From contig NC_134841.1 in NCBI RefSeq assembly GCF_965363235.1, positions 61,773,078-61,837,077 on the forward strand: DNA of 64,000 bases. Direction: 5' to 3'. A program made the translations under genes and the position numbers. This DNA comes from Mytilus galloprovincialis (lineage: Eukaryota; Mollusca; Bivalvia; Mytilida; Mytilidae). Positions 23,301 through 33,563 of this stretch are shown in pieces. The notes beneath the pieces are model-generated. The model saw only the letters and a program-made list of their open reading frames with translations, was not told the origin of the DNA and did not search any database. Positions within the stretch are counted from its first letter, which is position 1; each line of letters starts with the position of its first letter.

Positions 23301-24914
23301 TATTATTGTATAGCAATATAATATTTCCCACAGAACGTAATCAAAAGTTAGCGTGCAATAAATTCTAATATTGCACTAGTGCAATAAATCTTCAAAATTC
23401 ATGACGTCATCAACGACAAAATCTTAGTTTAAACCAATTTTTACTTTTAAATATTATATTGCTATACAATAAAAGGGTTATTGCATGAATATTTGGGAAT
23501 ATTGTCCCTTGTAGAACATATATTGCACTCGCAAGCTCGTGCAATATAAAATTCTACTCGGGACAATATTCCCCAATATTCATGCAATAACCCTATATTA
23601 TACTGACTTAAAAATCTCAACACATTAAAATACGTTTATTTGTCAAGATCATTATATTTACCAATAATTTGCTAAAAAAAATCGTTTTCTTTGTTTCTTG
23701 TAAACAGAAGAAAAAGCCCGAACAACGACACCTTTTGCTCATTTTACAGAAGAGATCGTATCCGTACCTGCAGTACCAGACCAATCTATACATAATGGTA
23801 GAAATAAATACCCATACAAAAATGATAACAAAGACTTCCTGCAAGACATTCCGAAAGGTACACTTACTTAACTTATATTTGAAATAGCATTAATTATCGT
23901 TTCTTCTAGTATCATTAGCTACACAATTTAATGAACATATAAGCTTTTATAATGAAGATTTACTGCTGAGATTGATACAAAGGAATATTTTAAACCATGT
24001 TATCTGATTACGTACTTTTTGTTTAATTACATTCCAACACCTGTCCTGAAGTAGCAATGTTTTGATCAAAACTATTTTGTCCGTTTTTCGTGTTTTGAAA
24101 TTCAATCATTATGGAAACTTTCTTTGGTATAATGCCTGCAATAGTGTTCTGCTTCTATTTGACTCTTTTGTAGATCTAAACTGGTGAATGATAGGAAATG
24201 ATTTAAGTTAAACGTAAAAATGTATAAATTGTAGTACCTATTGGGAATTATAGAATTCGATCATGAAACAAATTAAAGAACAAGTAATTTCCATATTTTT
24301 CGCTGTATTTTATGTTGTGTTCAGAGGAAATAATATGTATGAAGCGACTCTGATCTGTGGGGCTGGTATCAATTTAGACATATCAATTCTGTACCAAGTA
24401 TTAAATGTGGCGGTAATTTTTCATGTCTTGTATCTGACAGTTGTTTTATCAAGAAGCCTAAATCAAGTCTAAAATGGGAGAGTTATAATATCAATGAATA
24501 TTGTCCATATACCTTGTACCAAATCCATTCGTACTTTAATTAATAAACAGTTTTATAATATGTAACTGTTGCGTGTCTTAATATTGACATTTATGTCACG
24601 GAATAAAAAGTTCAGGAAAATATCATATTTACCGCCATATATTATAAGATAATGGGAATCGGAATTGGATTTTATTTGAATTCATACATCCGAAGTGAAA
24701 ATCGCAATTTTTTTCAAAAAGAAATTTTCAAACTAGTTTTGCCGGATTTACATATTGAATCGGTAATTTAATTTTATACTGGTTTTATATATAAATATTT
24801 TTCTTTGTAGACCCTGTGTATCAGTATGCTGGTGGGAACGGATCCTCTAGAAACCATTTACAATTTCTCTGTTTACTGTTGTGTCTATCATTGGTATTAA
24901 CCGCTGGATTATAA
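14193..24914 (+). CDS. Gene A: lachesin/IgLON-like GPI-anchored Ig protein
   Basis: Seven exons join with consistent phases to about 388 codons: 14193-14329, 14974-15178, 16637-16789, 17998-18126, 18939-19226, 23708-23857 and 24811-24914. All introns are GT-AG. Three Ig domains follow each other: Ig1 (V-type, LPCAV...VAWMN...DHGMYTC), Ig2 (LTCNATGKPQPEILWF...GTYECVASN) and Ig3 (LSCII...IWYKG...GHYTCEASNELGG). Then come a linker exon and a tail with GGNGSS and a hydrophobic stretch ending at TAA, as in GPI-anchored proteins. Fly lachesin and vertebrate IgLONs have this order and act in cell adhesion at the outer membrane; the adhesion role here is inferred. Several NXS/T sites (NVT, NYT, NAT, NIS) suggest glycosylation. 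Only the 5' part of the signal peptide and the start codon were not found. A 2.9 kb transposon sits in the intron before the linker. Confidence 0.85.
14974..15178 (+). CDS. Gene A exon: rest of Ig1 (V-type)
   Basis: 205 nt, phase 0 to phase 1, donor GTATGT. It encodes VAWMNPKKILIS, then WNLLIRQVRYSDHGMYTC, with the core Trp and the D-x-G-x-Y-x-C motif of V-type Ig domains. The matching exon of gene D (51241-51445) is also exactly 205 nt and has the same phases. Confidence 0.9.
15235..15970. repeat. Repeat-filled intron of gene A
   Basis: Holds, in order, a decayed copy of the family with GAAACGCGCG and CCTGG near 15290-15460 (+), a reversed CATGGCG-family fragment at about 15590-15725, and a reversed fragment of the Penelope-like element 3' end at about 15725-15970 (compare 48780-49115). 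No exon seen here. Confidence 0.65.
16637..16789 (+). CDS. Gene A exon: first half of Ig2
   Basis: 153 nt, phase 1 to phase 1; acceptor TTTTCTCTGACAG, donor GTAAAC. It begins VPPDINEYW, the usual linker between Ig1 and Ig2 in lachesins, and contains GSTIQLTCNATGKPQPEI and LWF with the first Cys and core Trp of a C2-type domain. Confidence 0.9.
17036..17164. repeat. Fold-back repeat in gene A intron
   Basis: TTGACATATCAACGATATAA at the left pairs with TTATATCGTTGTTATGTCAA at the right, one mismatch. The central part carries CpG-rich sequence including TCGCGAGGCTC. Confidence 0.6.
17755..17960 (-). repeat. Mussel repeat just upstream of an exon
   Basis: Reversed copy of the family at 9780-10065, ending in the TTTTCCTCGGATTTCAG piece. 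It stops about 40 bp before the acceptor of the next gene A exon. Confidence 0.7.
17998..18126 (+). CDS. Gene A exon: second half of Ig2
   Basis: 129 nt, phase 1 to phase 1; acceptor TTTGTAATCAG, donor GTATGT. It encodes GEILVIHNISRNCDGTYECV and then ASNRIGNDVSKE, with the closing Y-x-C of Ig2. The extra Cys in SRNCDG is unusual for the family. Confidence 0.9.
18740..18875 (-). repeat. Mussel repeat just upstream of an exon
   Basis: Second reversed copy of the same family (GTACCAAGTCAGGAATATG, then CATTCGTTTGATGTGTTTG). It ends about 60 bp before the acceptor of the Ig3 exon. Confidence 0.7.
18939..19226 (+). CDS. Gene A exon: complete Ig3
   Basis: 288 nt, phase 1 to phase 1; acceptor GTCCTGTAG, donor GTATGT. 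It encodes PPEVHL, GKETILSCIISASPQAV, GIWYKGK and DEKDFGHYTCEASNELGG, a whole C2-type domain in one exon. Gene C encodes its Ig3 in a single exon of 297 nt with the same phases. Confidence 0.92.
19340..19960. repeat. Mussel repeats in gene A intron
   Basis: A copy of the GTCACTGATAAGTC / GACGAAACGCGCG family lies at about 19340-19545 (+) and a reversed CATGGCG-family copy at about 19795-19960. Between them no structure is seen. Confidence 0.65.
20226..23169. mobile_element. piggyBac-like non-autonomous element, copy 2
   Basis: Direct-orientation twin of 1855-4798, offset by exactly 18,371 bp from end to end. No substitution or indel was seen when the two were compared by eye. It has its own TTAA duplication (20226-20229 and 23166-23169) and different flanks, so it is a separate insertion. 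It lies in the gene A intron between the Ig3 exon and the linker exon. Confidence 0.87.
23303..23593. repeat. Nested inverted repeats with TCG...CTC loop
   Basis: An outer inverted pair, containing TATAGCAATATAATATTT and its complement, lies at 23303-23326 and 23449-23472. Directly after it comes a 119-bp palindrome (23475-23593) whose arms begin GGGTTATTGCATGAATATT. Its apex reads TATTGCAC-TCGCAAGCTC-GTGCAATA. Non-coding; lies in the gene A intron. Confidence 0.8.
23708..23857 (+). CDS. Gene A exon: linker after Ig3
   Basis: 150 nt, phase 1 to phase 1; acceptor TTGTAAACAG, donor GTACAC. It encodes about 50 mostly polar residues (EEKARTTTPFAHFTEE and later PYKNDNKDFLQD) with no Cys. It replaces the long Thr-rich stem found at the same place in gene C. 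Confidence 0.75.
24811..24914 (+). CDS. Gene A last exon: GPI-anchor signal
   Basis: Acceptor TTTTTCTTTGTAG. The peptide runs DPVYQYAGGNGSSRN and then a Leu/Cys-rich hydrophobic tail to TAA (24912-24914). Small residues followed by a short spacer and a hydrophobic C-terminus fit a GPI attachment signal; with no charged residues after the tail, a normal transmembrane anchor is less likely. A possible AATAAA lies at 25163-25168. Confidence 0.85.
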
Positions 24915-26185
24915 AATTAAATGTCGCTTAATGACGAATCAATCGTACAATCAAAATGTTTATTTCATGGATAGAAATGTGCCAATTAAGGAAAGATAAT
25001 TCTACTGAAATCTTGAATATCAAGCTGAACGGAAAGAGCTATTTAAAGATAATGTTAAATAATCATCACATATTTTATATTTGAGATAAGGTTACTTTGT
25101 AAAGTTAAGCAGTCAAATTAAATTGGCAAATGCTCGTTATATACAAAAACAAAAAAAAAAACAATAAAAAAAAACATGGAGTTTTGAGACGATGATATCA
25201 TATTTTAGTGTTGTACTAGAAGTGAAATGTGAAAAAAAATCAATATGACATTGTCTCCAGAACAGAAGAAGTATAACTTCATGAGAAAATGTTTAATACG
25301 CAAAAAGTAATACAATGTCTTATGCGTATAACGTTGTGCAAGGTTTGGTCAAGACAAAAGGAATATTAAAATGCTTTTATAGAAATATAATCGACAGGTC
25401 GTGCCAATCACATGCTACTTTTAAATATCTTGGTGAATTTGAATGTTTTGTCTTATAGTATATATCAATGTGTATTGCATGATTGATATAGACAACTATG
25501 AAAGCAAAATGATTATTTATATACCATTATGAATGAAAATGTTAAAGTCTGAATACGTATTTTGTTGTTTTTATGAGAGATTGTGTCATTGTGTTAATAA
25601 CTTAATTCTTTTACTTCTTAAACTTGATTTTTTTTATTATGTATCATGTGATTGATATATTGTTGATATTCATTTATTGTTGGAATTTAAGTATTTCAAA
25701 GACTCATGTATATGTAAAATATTACATTTATTTCATATGTATGTTTGAATCAACTGGACATGTCGTTGTGAATATGTTTAATCCTTGTTTTATCATTGTG
25801 AATATTATAAACAAGTTATTTTCGCAATATTTTTTTCAATTTTCAAGGATTATTTAATCAGTGGACAATTCAAACATATCTGTATAAATCTGAATTATGT
25901 ATGTAATATTTATAATAATTTCTCTAATTATCAGCACAACGTACAATATTAAATTTGCAGAAACAATTTGTGTTCTTCGTTCGCCGAGATTTGAACTCGT
26001 ACTATTGAGATATCGAAACAACCACAAAGCCTACATATACACAACCGTTATGGAAAAGGAAAAACTACAAAATATCAATCCTTACTAAATGATTCTTTAT
26101 TTGCTACATCAATCGTAGGAGACATCCTGAGTCCTTACATTGGTAGCATCTAACTAGCACATATCTTGTTCTATGTTTCTAAATA
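24915..26185. other. Gene A 3' UTR and intergenic
   Basis: AT-rich sequence following the stop of gene A, probably partly its 3' UTR. At about 25988-26000, GAGATTTGAACTC resembles a reversed tRNA B-box, but no tRNA fold is evident. No further gene. Confidence 0.4.
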
Positions 26186-26189
26186 TACT

Positions 26190-26395
26190 TTTTATTCCCC
26201 ATTTATGGGCATTATGTTTTCTGGTCTGTGTGTCCGTTCTTCCGTCCGTTCCGCTTCAGGTTAAGGTTTTGGGTCAAGGTAGTTTTTGATGACGTTAAAG
26301 TCCAATCAACTTGAAACTTAGTAAACATGTTTCCTTTGTTATGATCTTTCTAATTTTGATGACAAATTAGAGATTTTACCCCAAATTTAGGATAC
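26190..26395 (+). repeat. Bivalve repeat with CCATTTATGGGCATTATG
   Basis: Carries CCATTTATGGGCATTATG, a TTCCGTCCGTTCCGC run, TCAAGGTAGTTTTTGATGA and TTTTACCCCAAATTTAGG, a familiar bivalve interspersed repeat. Non-coding. Confidence 0.65.
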
Positions 26396-27555
26396 CTATA
26401 AAGTTAATAATTTACATTTCAAAAGGATCATTTGTTTTTTCTTCATTTACATATTACCGTTTGTGATGCGTATTCTCTCTTTGTAGGTTCGTATAATTAT
26501 TCGCCAAAATGTAATACTAAAAATAAGTTAAGGACTGAAGATATATATACATAATATTCATGTTATATGAATTTAAGGCGCAATTACTACATCAGTAAGC
26601 CGCCTATCAAAACCAATAAAAACAAAATAGTCTGCACTGTTTCCAGCGCTCTCCACCACTCGGCCACCTAGAGTGAACTAAAAATTCAGCTTTCGGTGGC
26701 CTAGTGTTACCTTTCTTAGTCAGTAGAATCTAGAGTTGTAGCACAGTTCATGAAATATTAGACATGAAGATGGAATTGTGATACACGGCTGAAAATACAT
26801 ATTATATTATAAATATTTATATTCTAGCACAGAGTGTCTTATTATATTCTGATCATTTCATTAAGGTAATTTTGGCTCTGTCATGTTTAATACTAAGTTT
26901 TTAAACTTTCAACATAGAGAGTACAACAATGTTGAATAACAAATAGAAAAATAAGAAGATGTGGCATAATTGACAATTCGGCAACTGTCCAGCAGAGACC
27001 ATATGATATAGAAGTTTATTTTAGAATCACAAAGATCAGAAGTTTATTTTAGAATCACAAAGTATATATTTTCACTTTATGTTTCCGAATGAATCTTTGT
27101 AGCTTCTAATGCATTAGGTCTCCTCCGGACAGTTATCTCAATGAAACATCACATCTTATTTTTATATGTTTATGGAGAAAAAAAAAAACAGATGAAGCAC
27201 TGAAAATCTTTTTATTCAATAAACGTTCGTGAATGAAACACAACTGATAATTGATTTAAAAGCAAAACATTCGACATCTTAAAGTCGGATCTTTTAATAT
27301 GTTTTCTAACTTTAACGCGTTCAATACCAGTCGATGCGAAACTTAAATCCAAATTTAAAGGATATTTCCAAAATAAGATTCAACAGACTATTTCAAAGAA
27401 ACAAAATGAAGAAAAAAATATATAAAAACAGAAAGCCAAAGAAGCAATAAAACAACACTCATGACACATCGATTTATATAAAATAATACCAAACGTTAGT
27501 AAGTAGCAAACTTCATTATTAAAAAACGTGTAAGTATCAAATAATAATGGGATTT
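26396..27555. other. Intergenic, no gene seen
   Basis: AT-rich. A 24-bp stretch with GATCAGAAGTTTATTTTAG is nearly repeated at about 27000-27060. No coding exon found. Confidence 0.4.
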
Positions 27556-27559
27556 ATTG

Positions 27560-29160
27560 AGATATTCAGATAAACTCATCATAGATACCAGGATTGACAT
27601 TTTATTTTTACGTCAGACGCGCATTTCGAATATAAAAGACTCATCAGTGACGCTCGAATCCAAAAAAGTAAAAACATCCAAATAAATGACGAAGTTGAAA
27701 AGCATTGAGGACCAAACATTCCTAAAAGTTTTGCCAAATACAGCTAAGGTAAAAACAGTTTATTTATGAATATGGCCATATCGATTTTTATTCATGTCAG
27801 CACAGAAGTGCTGACTACTGGGCTGTTGATACCCTCGGGTAAATAAATCTCCACCAGCAGTGGCATCGATCCAGTTGTTGTAAATAAACTCATCATAGAT
27901 ACAGGATTGACATTTTAGGTTTATGAAAATGTTTTATCATTCAAAGTTTTTTTTTTTTAATTCTTCTAGTCTTGTAATTTGAAATAAGCAATGAAAATAA
28001 AACTATTCTAAAATTTTATAACACTAAGGAGATGAAATATTCATTAAACTTTGCAATTTCTCTTCCAGATTCAGCTTTTGTTCATTACTGCAGGTTTAGA
28101 TAATTTTTTTTTAAATTTAAAGTTATCCATGAATTCCCAAAACACAATCTTGTTAATGCCCAATAGAAAAAAGGCAAAAAGGACAATTGCAGAAATTGCA
28201 ATATTTAAACATTTTATCAACGAATAAACATTTACAAATGTACATGTATATTACAAACAGAAGAGGTAATAGCACTATTACAGTAAGTACAAATATAGAA
28301 ATGATACCAAGAGAGTCAACACTTGATTCGATGAAAACAGATATACACAATGGTCAAAAGGAAAAACGACAAAAAAAAAAAACCAAACAGCAGACCACTA
28401 TATACATCTTAAAGAAAACTGATGGTTGACCAACACAAACCGACTTAAATAGTGAAAAGAAAAATAACAACATACTGAACTCCGAGCAAAATTCAAAACG
28501 AAAAGTCCCTAATTAAATAACAAAATCAAAAGCTCAAACACATCATACGAATGGATAATTGTTATCAAAGGTACCGGATTACAGGGCTGGTAATACCCTC
28601 GGTGACGAAACGTTCACCATCAGTGGTGGAAATTGTTTTCTAAGGTACCAGGATTATAATTTTATACGCCAGACGCGCGTTTCGTCTACATAAGATTCAC
28701 CAGTGACATTCAGATCAAAATTAAAATAGATCCAAACAAGTACAAGGTTGTACCAAAAATTTCAAAAAAAGTTGTGCCAAATACTGCTAAGGTAGTCTAT
28801 TCCTGGGATAAAAAAATCATTAGTTTTTCGAAAATTCAAAGTTTTGTAACAGGAAATTTATAAAAATGACCATATTATAATTGATATTCATGTCTACACC
28901 GAAGTGCTGACTATTGGTATGGTAATACCCTTGGGGACGTAACGTCCACCAGCAGTGGCATCGACACAGTGGTAAAAATACAACTGTCATATTCTGACTT
29001 GGTACAGTCATTTTCTATGTAGAAAATGGTGGATTTAACCTGGTTTTATAGCTAGCTAAACCTCTCACATGTATGGCAGTCGCATCAAATTCCATTATTT
29101 TGACAACGACACGTGAAGAAAACAAACAGACATAATAGGTTCAAACGTCAAATATACAGC
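27560..29160. repeat. Cluster of mussel interspersed repeats
   Basis: Reversed copies of the GACGCGCATTTCG / GACTCATCAGTGACGCTC family lie at about 27560-27760 and 28650-28810. AGAAGTGCTGACTACTGGGC-type pieces lie at about 27790-27870, 28580-28625 and 28890-28965. A CTGAACTCCGAGCAAAATTC piece lies near 28470, and a GGTTTTATAGC family copy at 29000-29160. All are non-coding. Confidence 0.65.
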
Positions 29161-30170
29161 AGTCAACATTGTTTTATAATCTTAATCACTAAAAAGAACA
29201 AACAAATATGTAACAAAGAAGCATAAAATGGCATAAATTTGCCATAGTACAATAACACAATGACGGAATGTACAAGTACAGAGCCATGTCATATATGTAA
29301 CGAAGAAACATAAAACGTCATTTAGACAATTTGAAAGTAAAAGCAAAAAATGAACGACAAGCAAAAACAATGTTTTACAATAGCACAATAAGTGTATGTA
29401 TAAGTACATAGCCACGCCACATGCATACGAGAATATCACAAACAAAAATGACAGGACGTACAAGTACCACAAGCATCTTAATCATAACAAAAGCAAACAA
29501 ATATTTAACAAAGAAGCACAAAAAGACATCCATCAAACCTAACAATCTCACCCATCGCTTTCCCGTTTTAAAATTTTAACTATATATATGCCAAATACAC
29601 CCATAAACAACTGAATGTTTTTAAGTACTGGGACCAAATGGCTAGACCAACATTTACTCTAAAGTAGAATCGTGCGTTTGGCGTCAGTTTGTAAACGAAA
29701 CACAGGTACTGGTATAAATAATTTTGTCGGTCAAAGTATGAACATATAAGTCTTTAGTTTTTAAGGCATATCCTTTGCAGATTGTACATTAGAAGTTTAC
29801 TTTTCCTTCTTGTCGCTTGTCTATATGCATATTGTGAATTTCTTCTGAAAAAAAGTGCCACGTCATTATTTTTAAAGAACGTAAAAAGGGTATATAGACA
29901 AAGCATTAGCAAATATGAAAGACCAGAATACAAACATTTTAATAGAACAATAACACAATAGAGGAATATTTAAGTACAAAGCCACGTCATATATGTATCA
30001 CAAAAACATCAAAAGTACCACAGACAAAGCAAATGTGAAAGATAATGCAAACAACACAATGACCGGATGTATGGATATTACCAAAAACAACCCTAACAGT
30101 AAAAGTAATATTAATAAAGACAAATAAAAAAACACTATAACACGTATTATGATGATCAACAACGAAGAAT
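29161..30170. repeat. Degenerate internally repeated stretch
   Basis: Motifs such as ACAATAACACAATGACGGAA, GTACAAGTACAGAGCCATG and CATATATGTAACGAAGAAACA recur several times with drift (29230-29310, 29390-29430, 29945-30070). This suggests an old, decayed tandem or dispersed repeat; no gene seen. Confidence 0.5.
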
Positions 30171-30214
30171 CTATACTTCAAGACCGTCGTGTACCATTGT
30201 AAAGTTAATACGTA

Positions 30215-30375
30215 ATATTAACAACAAGGTCTTGGTACCTTTCGATGAACTTTTTTAAGAAAAAGAACGAAACGTTCTTTGACATACCCCTAGTTCATCA
30301 ACTTTCTGCTCAGACACTGGTGACGTTTTACAAAGTCTGAGTATAGGAACTGCAAGGTCTTGGATACTGAATAAG
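30215..30375 (+). repeat. Mussel repeat with AAGGTCTTGG ends
   Basis: Runs from CAAGGTCTTGGTACC through GAACGAAACGTTC and CCCCTAGTTCATCAAC to CAAGGTCTTGG; I recognise it as a recurrent mussel sequence. The short palindrome GAACGAAACGTTC lies near 30266. Confidence 0.5.
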
Positions 30376-30379
30376 TTTG

Positions 30380-31735
30380 GAAATATACTAGTCAACAAAA
30401 GAAACGATACACGACTTTGAAATAAAATTTATCAAAAAGTATTAAATATAAAAAAAAAAATGAGATACACTATTTTAAAAAGCTTTCATTTGCAATGTAT
30501 GCGCACATATGATAATGAAAATAAAAACTTATCGGAAAGAATCTAAATTCCGTGTAAACGATCATAGGGTGCAAATTAGTTTTGCGGAAAGTTGAATGAA
30601 AAATCAATACATTAATAAGAACAAAAACTAGCTTATCAAGTCAAGCAAGAAGTAAATTCATAGTGATGTGTTCAAATGGCTAATTCTTGTCAAATTTGAT
30701 CATCATTGGTCATCATTGGTAAGTAAAATGCACAAGATCTGTCCCATATACTTTGTTTTTCATTTCATTTTTTGAGATTAATTAATATTCAGGTGAAAAA
30801 ATACAATACTTTGTTTAAAAATATGTAAAGCAGCTGATACAGGAACCTGGAGGGAAGAAGCCCATCTTTTGTTTAAAAAATACTTTCATAATCTATATTA
30901 AATTCCCTGAGAAATTAGACAAGGGCTACTGTGCTAGTTAATCCAGGAACACATATTGTTAGATAAACTGTTCCCATGCTAATATAATATTTGAATTTTA
31001 CAATAACAATGATTTTAAAATTCAAAATTATGTCACCTTCACTTATAATTTTAAGCATGATTTTTGTAAGGAATTTCTGTCAATATTTTTTGCATTAAAC
31101 ATCAGAAGTGTTTAAAAAAAATCTACTAGGACTGATCCCATATACCATTATTAAAATAACAAAAGTACACTGCCGTCCTCCATTTGTCACATGATTATTG
31201 TGCATTATTTATACGAATAAAGCTAGGTTTCTACATGTAGGTGCCCTTTTCTTTTCTTCATTTCTTAATTATTTTTTTTTAGTTTCACTAATTTTTTATT
31301 GGTGTCTTTTAATCTTTACATCTAATCCTTCTCTAGAAAGTAAGGAAGTGTCTCTTCTTTGTATTATTATAACATAGTTGTAAATCGTGTTTTGTTCATT
31401 TTCTTTCTGATTTTTGTAATTTAAAGTTAACTCCTTTTTATTTATTTTGCTGGGGTTTTTATTTTTGGCTGGTGATATTAAGGGGAGATAACTACTTGCA
31501 CAAATCGGACAAAACCACCGCTTCTTGTTGAAAATAACTTGACGTTTGTGTATCCAAAATTCTATTGCCTAGATATTCATATCGAGTCTTTGTCTTGATG
31601 ATATGCTTTAATAATTTAATTTTGGATGTAACGCGTCTTCTGATTGGCTGACATTATTTTGTTATTAGCCCATAAATATAATTTAGTCATGTGACCATGA
31701 AGTCATCAACGTTTTTTCATTGTTTTCTACGGTTT
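30380..31735. other. Intergenic, no gene seen
   Basis: AT-rich sequence with no recognisable exon or structured element apart from short simple repeats (CATCATTGGT twice near 30700). Confidence 0.4.
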
Positions 31736-31940
31736 AAAATGGAATTTAGAATTAAATTATAAATAATGACTGTAATATTTTTCTGTCTATTCGAAATAAC
31801 ATAAAAAAAATGTGGTGCACACTGTTAAATAACCCGCTACGCGTGTTATTCAGTGTGCACCAATTTTTTTTATGTTATTTCTTCATAGACAGAAAAAATA
31901 TTACAGTCATTATTTATAATTTAATTCTAAATTCCATTTT
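31736..31940. repeat. 205-bp palindrome
   Basis: Arms of about 90 bp, beginning AAAATGGAATTTAGAATT and ending in its complement, pair almost fully. The inner stem is GGTGCACACTG/CAGTGTGCACC, and the loop AATAACCCGCTACGCGTGTTATT is itself partly self-complementary with a CGCTACGCG apex. Confidence 0.85.
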
Positions 31941-32279
31941 CACACAAACATCAAGTTTGAAGATAAAAAAAAAGAATAAAGGACTTTGTGTTGGTATGTA
32001 AAGTTTGACGAGTTAAAACTATGTATATTCAAGATTATTTTAATCAATAAGTTTTTATCACGACAGTGGTATATAATGAGTAAAACAGAGGTTTGTCTCA
32101 TCCGTAGGTTTACTGAATTTTTACGGTCACGTGACTTCTATTGTTGCTGATAAATTTGGGGTCAAACCGTGACCTGCTTTCCAACTTTAACTAATAAACG
32201 AAGAAACTGTATGATTTTTAAAAACAAATTGATGGCAAACATTGTCTTTACCTTTAAATGAGAGGTTGGCATCATTAGT

Positions 32280-33563
32280 CAGTGTTCCAGCTAGGTTTTC
32301 AAAAGGGCAGGGTGCCAATCCTGAAAAAGGGCATTTAACGCGCGATATGATAATATGAAAAGGGCATATTTTAATAAAAGATGTTAATCAAACATTTGTG
32401 TTTATTCGTTGAATCACAGGTTATACAAGAACAACATCTTTAGCCCATATAGAACTCTATCTTTCTACTTTTAAGGCTGAAAAACTTGTCAAGCAGCTTG
32501 TCACACAAGTTTTTTTATCATTGCTTGGCACAGTTGAACTTTATATGCAGTATGTTTTGAAAGGAGATCTGTTTCATACTGTTTCTATGGTCTACCACAT
32601 TTTACCAGTTTCACCTTTCTACCCCTGCTGTGCTTGATGGCAATACAGCACAAAACAGCTGTGCTCAGTAAATTCACAATTTTAGGATATAAAGCAACAG
32701 TGAAAAATAGTATCAAAAATAAAGAATACAGAAAAAGATGACCAAGGCACCCTACCAACACTGCTACTAAGACCCTCTTTAACTTTTCCCATAACTGAAA
32801 ATAAATACCTAAACATATATATTCTTAAGCAAGAAGTATGGAGACACATTTTAGAATATGTAAATGGGTTACTCAATGCTAGGAAAAAAAATCAGATTGA
32901 GTTATCTTTCTTTATTCGGGTGTGCTCCTTCTTTGGAGGATTATAAACAGTACGTAAATATGATGTAAATATGATCACAATATGGCGGTCGATTTTGTTA
33001 TTTTCGTATCAAAAATGAAGGCAGTCAATGACAAATACGTCTGAATTTTCTGTTTATTTTACAGAAAACAAGTAAAACAATGTCTTCAACGAGTTTATAA
33101 TGGTTTTCCAACTTTCTGTCATTACGTTTCTTCCATGAAACTACGGTAAACATCGCAAATTGTGCCCAAGTTGTTGTATGCACATTTCTTCAAAGACAGT
33201 CAGGACGGATCGGTACTTTTACCGATCGGTAATTTTAACGAGATGAAGATAATTGCCGACTGACCGATTCTATTTGAACGAATTAATGTTGATGATCATT
33301 AATGACCCATCCGATAAACGGATTACCTATAACAACAGATTATGACACCAGTTGTAACCATTGATTAGCTTGGGGTGGTAAGCAGTCATAATCTTTTCCC
33401 CAGGTAAAATTTAGTAATTAGCGTATCATATCAATACGCAAATTAATATGCAATCGATCTTCAAAAAAGGCAGGGCGCCCTGGAAACTGTAAAAAGGGCA
33501 CAGGGCGCCACTCGGAAAAGGGCGGGCGCCGCGCCCTCTGAAAACGGCCTAGCTGGAACACTG
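32280..33563. mobile_element. hAT-like non-autonomous element
   Basis: A 1,284-bp element with inverted ends CAGTGTTCCAGCTAGG (32280) and CCTAGCTGGAACACTG (ending 33563). The CAGTG start and CTAG-type terminus fit the hAT superfamily. Subterminal AAAAGGGCA and GGCGCC motifs cluster at both ends. No transposase frame exists inside. A clean 8-bp target duplication is not visible, so the class is probable, not certain. Confidence 0.65.
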
